Source of the DNA: Ptiloglossa arizonensis
Lineage: Eukaryota; Arthropoda; Insecta; Hymenoptera; Colletidae
Assembly: GCF_051014685.1 (NCBI RefSeq)
Contig: NW_027478888.1
Span: forward strand, 310,001-374,000
Reading direction: 5' to 3'
Length of the DNA: 64,000 bases
Below the pieces are notes generated by a model. It saw nothing but the letters and a program-made list of their open reading frames with translations. It was not told where the DNA came from and made no database searches. Shown here piece by piece: positions 58,863 through 64,000 of the stretch (position 1 is the stretch's first letter; each line of letters begins with the position of its first letter). Both the position numbers and the translations under genes were made by a program.

Positions 58863-61077
58863 ATTACAACGGTATGCGTACTTTTCCCCTAGGCCGTTCT
58901 AGTTAATCGTTTCGAGCATCAGAACTGCGAAAATTTTGAGTTTCTCTAGCGTTTCTTACTTCCAAACTGCCATATCTCGCGAACGGATTGACCAATCCGC
59001 CAAATTTCTGATGCATCTGAAAGTAGAACCTCGCCCGATTACAACGGTATGCGTACTTTTCCCCTAGACCGTTCTCGTTATGCTTGTCGAGCATCAGAAC
59101 TGCGAAAATTTTGAGTTTCTCAAGCGTTTCTTACCTCCAAACTGCCATATCTGGCGAACGGATTGACCAATCCGCAAAATTTCGGTTGCATCTGAAAGTA
59201 GAAACTCGCCCGATTACAACGATATGCGTACTTTTCCCCTAGTCCGTTCTAGTTATTCGTTTCGAGCATCAGAACTGCGAAAATTTTGAGTTTCTCAAGC
59301 GATTCTTACCTCCAAACTGCCATATCTCGCGAACGGATTGACCAATCCGCAAACTTTCTGTTGCATCTGAAAGTAGAAACTCGCCCGATTACAACGGAAT
59401 GCGTACTTTTCCCCTAGGCCGTTCTAGTTATTCGTTTCGAGCATCAGAACTGCGAAAATGTTGAGTTTCTCAAGCGTTTCTTACCTACAAACTGCCATAT
59501 CTCGCGAACGGATTGACTAATCCGCAAAATTTCTGTTGCATCTGAAAGTAGAAACTCGCCCGATTACAACGGTATGCGTACTTTTCCCCTAGGCCGTTCT
59601 AGTTAATCGTTTCGAGCATCAGAACTGCGAAAATTTTGAGTTTCTCTAGCGTTTCTTACTTCCAAACTGCCATATCTCGCGAACGGATTGACCAATCCGC
59701 CAAATTTCTGATGCATCTGAAAGTAGAACCTCGCCCGATTACAACGGTATGCGTACTTTTCCCCTAGACCGTTCTCGTTATGCTTGTCGAGCATCAGAAC
59801 TGCGAAAATTTTGAGTTTCTCAAGCGTTTCTTACCTCCAAACTGCCATATCTCGCGAACGGATTGACCAATCCGCAAAATTTCTGTTTCATCTGAAAGTA
59901 GAAAGTCGCGCGATTACAACGGTATGCGTACTCTTCCCCTAGACCGTTCTCGTTATGCTTGTCGAGCATCAGAACTGCGAAAATTTTGAGTTTCTCAAGC
60001 GTTTCTTACCTCCAAACTGCCATATCTCGCGAACGGATTGACCAATCCGCAAAATTTCTGTTGCATCTGAAAGTAGAAACTCGCCCGATTACAACGGAAT
60101 GCGTACTTTTCCCCTAGGCCGTTCTAGTTATTCGTTTCGAGCATCAGAACTGCGAAAATGTTGAGTTTCTCTAGCGTTTCTTACCTACAAACTGCCATAT
60201 CTCGCGAACGGATTGACTAATCCGCAAAATTTCTGTTGCATCTGAAAGTAGAAACTCGCCCGATTACAACACTATGCGTACTTTTCCCCCAGGCCGTTCT
60301 AGTTATTCGTTTCGAGCATCAGAACTGCGAAAATTTTGAGTTTCTCAAGCGATTCTTACCTCCAAACTTCCATATCTCGCGAACGGATTGACCAATCCGC
60401 AAAATTTCTGTTGCATCTGAAAGTAGAAACTCGCCCGATTACAACGGAATGCGTACTTTTCCCCTAGGCCGTTCTAGTTATTCGTTTCGAGCATCAGAAC
60501 TGCGAAAATGTTGAGTTTCTCAAGCGTTTCTTACCTACAAACTGCCATATCTCGCGAACGGATTGACCAATCCGCAAAATTTCTGTTGCATCTGAAAGTA
60601 GAAACTCGCCCGATTACAACGGTATGCGTACTTTTCCCCTAAACCGTTCTAGTTATGCTTGTCGAGCATCAGAACTGCGAAAATTTTGAGTTTCTCAAGC
60701 GTTTCTTACCTCCAAACTGCCATATCTCGCGAACGGATTGACTAATCCGCAAAATTTCTGTTGCATCTGAAAGTAGAAACTCGCCCGATTACAACGGTAT
60801 GCATACTTTTCCCCTAGGCCGTTCTAGTTATTCGTTTCGAGCATCAGAACTGCGAAAATTTTGAGTTTCTCAAGCGTTTCTTACCTCCAAACTGCCATAT
60901 CTGGCGAACGGATTGACCAATCCGCAAAATTTCTGTTGCATCTGAAAGTAGAAAGTCGCCCGATTACAACGGTTTGCGTACTTTTCCCCTAGTCCGTTCT
61001 AGTTATTCGTTTCGAGCATCAGAACTACGAAAATTTTGAGTTTCTCAAGCGATTCTTACCTCCAAACTGCCATATCT
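58863..61077. repeat. Family B monomers between island 2 and the 5-monomer repeats
   Basis: About 12-13 monomers. A TTAATCG/CTCTAGCG monomer joined to CCAAATTTCTGATGC, GTAGAACCTCGCCCG and CTCGTTATGCTTGTCG occurs at 58,903-59,110 and at 59,603-59,810 (offset 700 bp). GGAATGCG variants recur at about 59,396, 60,096 and 60,446. The short minus-strand open frames at 58,903-59,094 and 59,603-59,794 are rejected as genes. Confidence 0.75.
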
Positions 61078-61600
61078 CGCGAACGGATTGACCAATCCGC
61101 AAAATTTCTGTTGCATCTGAAAGTAGAAACTCGCGCGATTACAACGGTATGCGTACTTTTCCCCTAGACCGTTCTCGTTATGCTTGTCGAGCATCAGAAC
61201 TGCGAAAATTTTGAGTTTCTCAAGCGTTTCTTACCTCCAAACTGCCATATCTCGCGAACGGATTGACCAATCCGCAAAATTTCTGTTTCATCTGAAAGTA
61301 GAAAGTCGCGCGATTACAACGGTATGCGTACTTTTCCCCTAGACCGTTCTCGTTATGCTTGTCGAGCATCAGAACTGCGAAAATTTTGAGTTTCTCAAGC
61401 GTTTCTTACCTCCAAACTGCCATATCTCGCGAACGGATTGACCAATCCGCAAAATTTCTGTTTCATCTGAAAGTAGAAAGTCGCGCGATTACAACGGTAT
61501 GCGTACTTTTCCCCTAGACCGTTCTCGTTATGCTTGTCGAGCATCAGAACTGCGAAAATTTTGAGTTTCTCAAGCGTTTCTTACCTCCAAACTGCCATAT
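61078..61600. repeat. Block copy k1: run of TATGCTTGTCG monomers (partner 61,953-62,475)
   Basis: Three consecutive monomers carry CTCGTTATGCTTGTCG, the first with AAACTCGCGCG and the next two with CTGTTTCATC and AAAGTCGCGCG. The same three occur 875 bp (5 monomers) downstream. The last two monomers of the run are virtually identical, so homogenisation here is at single-monomer scale. Confidence 0.82.
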
Positions 61601-61952
61601 CTCGCGAACGGATTGACCAATCCGCAAAATTTCTGTTGCATCTGAAAGTAGAAACTCGCCCGATTACAACGGTATGCGTACTTTTCCCCTAAACCGTTCT
61701 AGTTATGCTTGTCGAGCATCAGAACTGCGAAAATTTTGAGTTTCTCAAGCGTTTCTTACCTCCAAACTGCCATATCTCGCGAACGGATTGACTAATCCGC
61801 AAAATTTCTGTTGCATCTGAAAGTAGAAACTCGCCCGATTACAACGGTATGCGTACTTTTCCCCTAGGCCGTTCTAGTTATTCGTTTCGAGCATCAGAAC
61901 TGCGAAAATTTTGAGTTACTCAAGCGTTTCTTACCTCCAAACTGCCATATCT

Positions 61953-62475
61953 GGCGAACGGATTGACCAATCCGCAAAATTTCTGTTGCATCTGAAAGTA
62001 GAAACTCGCGCGATTACAACGGTATGCGTACTTTTCCCCTAGACCGTTCTCGTTATGCTTGTCGAGCATCTGAACTGCGAAAATTTTGAGTTTCTCAAGC
62101 GTTTCTTACCTCCAAACTGCCATATCTCGCGAACGGATTGACCAATCCGCAAAATTTCTGTTTCATCTGAAAGTAGAAAGTCGCGCGATTACAACGGTAT
62201 GCGTACTTTTCCCCTAGACCGTTCTCGTTATGCTTGTCGAGCATCAGAACTGCGAAAATTTTGAGTTTCTCAAGCGTTTCTTACCTCCAAACTGCCATAT
62301 CTCGCGAACGGATTGACCAATCCGCAAAATTTCTGTTTCATCTGAAAGTAGAAAGTCGCGCGATTACAACGGTATGCGTACTTTTCCCCTAGACCGTTCT
62401 CGTTATGCTTGTCGAGCATCAGAACTGCGAAAATTTTGAGTTTCTCAAGCGTTTCTTACCTCCAAACTGCCATAT
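61953..62475. repeat. Block copy k2 (partner 61,078-61,600)
   Basis: Second copy of the three-monomer run. One private change is GCATCTGAACTG at about 62,070. The copies diverge upstream (CTGGCGAACGG here, CTCGCGAACGG in k1) and downstream. Confidence 0.8.
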
Positions 62476-63379
62476 CTCGCGAACGGATTGACTAATCCGC
62501 AAAATTTCGGTTGCATCTGAAAGTAGAAACTCGCCCGATTACAACGATATGCGTACTTTTCCCCTAGTCCGTTCTAGTTATTCGTTTCGAGCATCAGAAC
62601 TGCGAAAATTTTGAGTTTCTCAAGCGATTCTTACATCCAAACTGCCATATCTCGCGAACGGATTGACCAATCCGCAAACTTTCTGTTGCATCTGAAAGTA
62701 GAAACTCGCCCGATTACAACGGAATGCGTACTTTTCCCCTAGGCCGTTCTAGTTATTCGTTTCGAGCATCAGAACTGCGAAAATTTTGAGTTTCTCTAGC
62801 GTTTCTTACCTACAAACTGCCATATCTCGCGAACGGATTGACTAATCCGCAAAATTTCTGTTGCATCTGAAAGTAGAAACTCGCCCGATTACAACGGTAT
62901 GCGTACTTTTCCCCTAGGCCGTTCTAGTTATTCGTTTCGAGCATCAGAACTGCGAAAATTTTGAGTTTCTCAAGCGTTTCTTACCTCCAAACTGCCATAT
63001 CTGGCGAACGGATCGACCAATCCGCAAAATTTCGGTTGCATCTGAAAGTAGAAACTCGCCCGATTACAACGATATGCGTACTTTTCCCCTAGTCCGTTCT
63101 AGTTATTCGTTTCGAGCATCAGAACTGCGAAAATTTTGAGTTTCTCAAGCGATTCTTACCTCCAAACTGCCATATCTCGCGAACGGATTGACCAATCCGC
63201 AAAATTTCTGTTGCATCTGAAAGTAGAAACTCGCCCGATTACAACGGAATGCGTACTTTTCCCCTAGGCCGTTCTAGTTATTCGTTTCGAGCATCAGAAC
63301 TGCGAAAATGTTGAGTTTCTCAAGCGTTTCTTACCTACAAACTGCCATATCTCGCGAACGGATTGACCAATCCGCAAAA
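62476..63379. repeat. Family B monomers before island 3
   Basis: About five monomers with the marks TTTCGGTTGC and ACGATATGCG (62,506-62,552 and 63,031-63,077), AAGCGATTC and GGAATGCG repeat the order seen at 59.15-59.45 kb. The two occurrences within this stretch are 525 bp (3 monomers) apart. No gene is seen. Confidence 0.75.
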
Positions 63380-63406
63380 TTTCTGTTGCATCTGAAAGTA
63401 GAAACT

Positions 63407-63513
63407 AGCCCCATTACAACGGTATGAGTAGTTTTCCCCTAGACCGTTCTAGTTATTCGTTTCGAGCATCAGAACTGCGAAAATTTGGAGTTTCTCAAGC
63501 GTTTCTTACCTCA
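63407..63513. repeat. Family A island 3 inside family B
   Basis: A sub-monomer patch of about 107-170 bp has A states ACTAGCCCC (63,407), TATGAGTAGTTTT, CCTAGACC, TTTGGAG and CCTCAAAACT (63,513). It is flanked by B states CAAAATTT (27 A at 63,379) and CCAAATTTCTGATGC (63,551). Being shorter than one monomer and in phase, it looks like a gene-conversion tract. Confidence 0.85.
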
Positions 63514-63550
63514 AAACTGCCATATCTCGCGAACGGATTGACCAATCCGC

Positions 63551-64000
63551 CAAATTTCTGATGCATCTGAAAGTAGAACCTCGCCCGATTACAACGGTAT
63601 GCGTACTTTTCCCCTAGACCGTTCTCGTTATGCTTGTCGAGCATCAGAACTGCGAAAATTTTGAGTTTCTCTAGCGTTTCTTACTTCCAAACTGCCATAT
63701 CTCGCGAACGGATTGACCAATCCGCCAAATTTCTGTTGCATCTGAAAGTAGAAACTCGCCCGATTACAACGGTATGCGTACTTTTCCCCTAGGCCGCTCT
63801 AGTTATTCGTTTCGAGCATCAGAACTGCGAAAATTTTGTGTTTCTCAAGTGTTTCATACTTCCAAACTGCCATATCTCGCGAACGGATTGACCAATCCGC
63901 AAAATTTCTGTTTCATCTGAAAGTAGAAAGTCGCGCAATTACAACGGTATGCGTACTTTTCCCCTATACCGTTCTCGTTATGCTTGTCGAGCATCAGAAC
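63551..64000. repeat. Family B monomers running off the window
   Basis: About 2.5 monomers: CCAAATTTCTGATGC with GTAGAACCTCGCCCG and CTCGTTATGCTTG, then CTCTAGCG with GCTCTAG/TTGTGTTT, then CTGTTTCATC with AAAGTCGCGCA and CCTATACCG. The array continues past the window end. Confidence 0.85.

Larger units (their letters stand above)
1..64000. repeat. Satellite array, 175-bp monomer, about 365.7 copies
   Basis: The sequence is a continuous head-to-tail repeat of a 175-bp unit in one orientation. The phase mark TCTCGCGAACGG recurs every 175 bp; CGCG falls at 1 mod 175 up to about 20.9 kb, 2 mod 175 up to 27.9 kb, then 3 mod 175 (4 for a short stretch at 32.8-33.1 kb). Monomer layout, counting from CGCGAACGGA: dyad at 7-22, A/T tract 24-30, GCATC at 36-40, C-run near 84-87, a CTAG-flanked partial palindrome at 87-100, TTCGTTTCG at 104-112, second A/T tract 127-134, and two GTTTCT copies 11 bp apart near 138-154. 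No inversion, insertion or unique DNA interrupts it. This is typical of eukaryotic satellite DNA in heterochromatin; a centromeric role is possible but not shown. Monomer name and host are not recognised. Confidence 0.98.
27011..64000. repeat. Family B domain of the satellite
   Basis: About 211 monomers carry the B states: 27 A (CAAAATTT), 55 C and 60 G (ACTCGCCCG), 75 C and 79 C (TATGCGTACTTTT), 91 usually G (CCTAGGCC), 135 T (AAATTTTGAG) and 161 C (CCTCCAAACT). Divergence between A and B consensus is about 8/175 (4.6%) by hand count. Within B there are recurrent subtypes: GCTCTAG with TTGTGTTT and TTCATACTTCC; a TTATGCTTGTCG type; a GTTGTAG/GCATGAG/TTGGGTTT type; TTCTGGAGC; CTCTAGCG; and CCAAATTTCTGATGC. 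Three short family-A islands interrupt it. No gene is seen here. Confidence 0.93.

Noticed and set aside
58903..59094. Minus-strand 63-codon open frames (also 57,153-57,344 and 59,603-59,794)
   Set aside because: They are open because CTCGTT replaces CTAGTT, which removes a minus-strand TAG. They are copies of the same monomer type, not genes.
1..64000. CRISPR array or bacterial repeat region
   Set aside because: There are no short repeats separated by unique spacers; every base belongs to the 175-bp unit.
1..64000. Telomeric repeat or rDNA intergenic spacer
   Set aside because: No short telomere-like repeat, rRNA segment or promoter-like unique sequence occurs anywhere in the window.

Overview
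The whole window is one uninterrupted head-to-tail satellite DNA array. The monomer is 175 bp. Taking TCTCGCGAACGG as phase mark, monomers begin at 1, 176, 351 and so on up to 63,878, giving 365 complete monomers plus a partial one. I see no protein-coding gene, RNA gene, transposon, CRISPR array or unique sequence. Both window edges lie inside the array, so its true limits are not visible. Open frames of 63-94 codons exist but are by-products of the repeat.

Organism: a long, homogenised tandem array of nucleosome-scale monomers is typical of eukaryotic pericentromeric, centromeric or subtelomeric heterochromatin. I do not recognise the monomer. By hand count the B-type consensus is 44% G+C (77/175) with 13 CpGs against about 8 expected. 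That argues against a host that heavily methylates this DNA, such as a vertebrate. An invertebrate is plausible, but this is inference.

Layout: (1) About 1-26,978 is family A. It holds C-P-P trimers near the left end, a mixed zone with 9- and 13-monomer block copies, a 4/5-monomer higher-order repeat (HOR) at about 15.05-20.65 kb, and a 2.2-kb block copied at a 2,450-bp offset (21.3-26.0 kb). (2) At 26,979-27,010 the array switches in phase, within one monomer, to family B. Eight diagnostic positions separate the two. (3) About 27,011-64,000 is family B. It is built from overlapping block copies at offsets of 2, 5, 7, 9, 10, 11, 14, 16, 26 and about 28 monomers, interrupted by three family-A islands at 28.34-29.43, 58.61-58.86 and 63.41-63.51 kb. 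Near the right end, short-range 5-monomer copies dominate.

Every monomer carries a 7-bp inverted repeat with a 2-bp spacer (CGGATTG-AC-CAATCCG, sometimes with one change), and a subset of family A carries a perfect 14-bp palindrome (CTAGACCGGTCTAG). Only four single-base length changes are visible as phase shifts in 64 kb. Strict length, abundant substitution variants and many block copies fit repeated unequal crossover, gene conversion or amplification in register. No gene system is present; the interest lies in the architecture and history of the array and a possible chromosomal role. Coordinates and offsets were counted by hand and could be off by a few bases at block edges.
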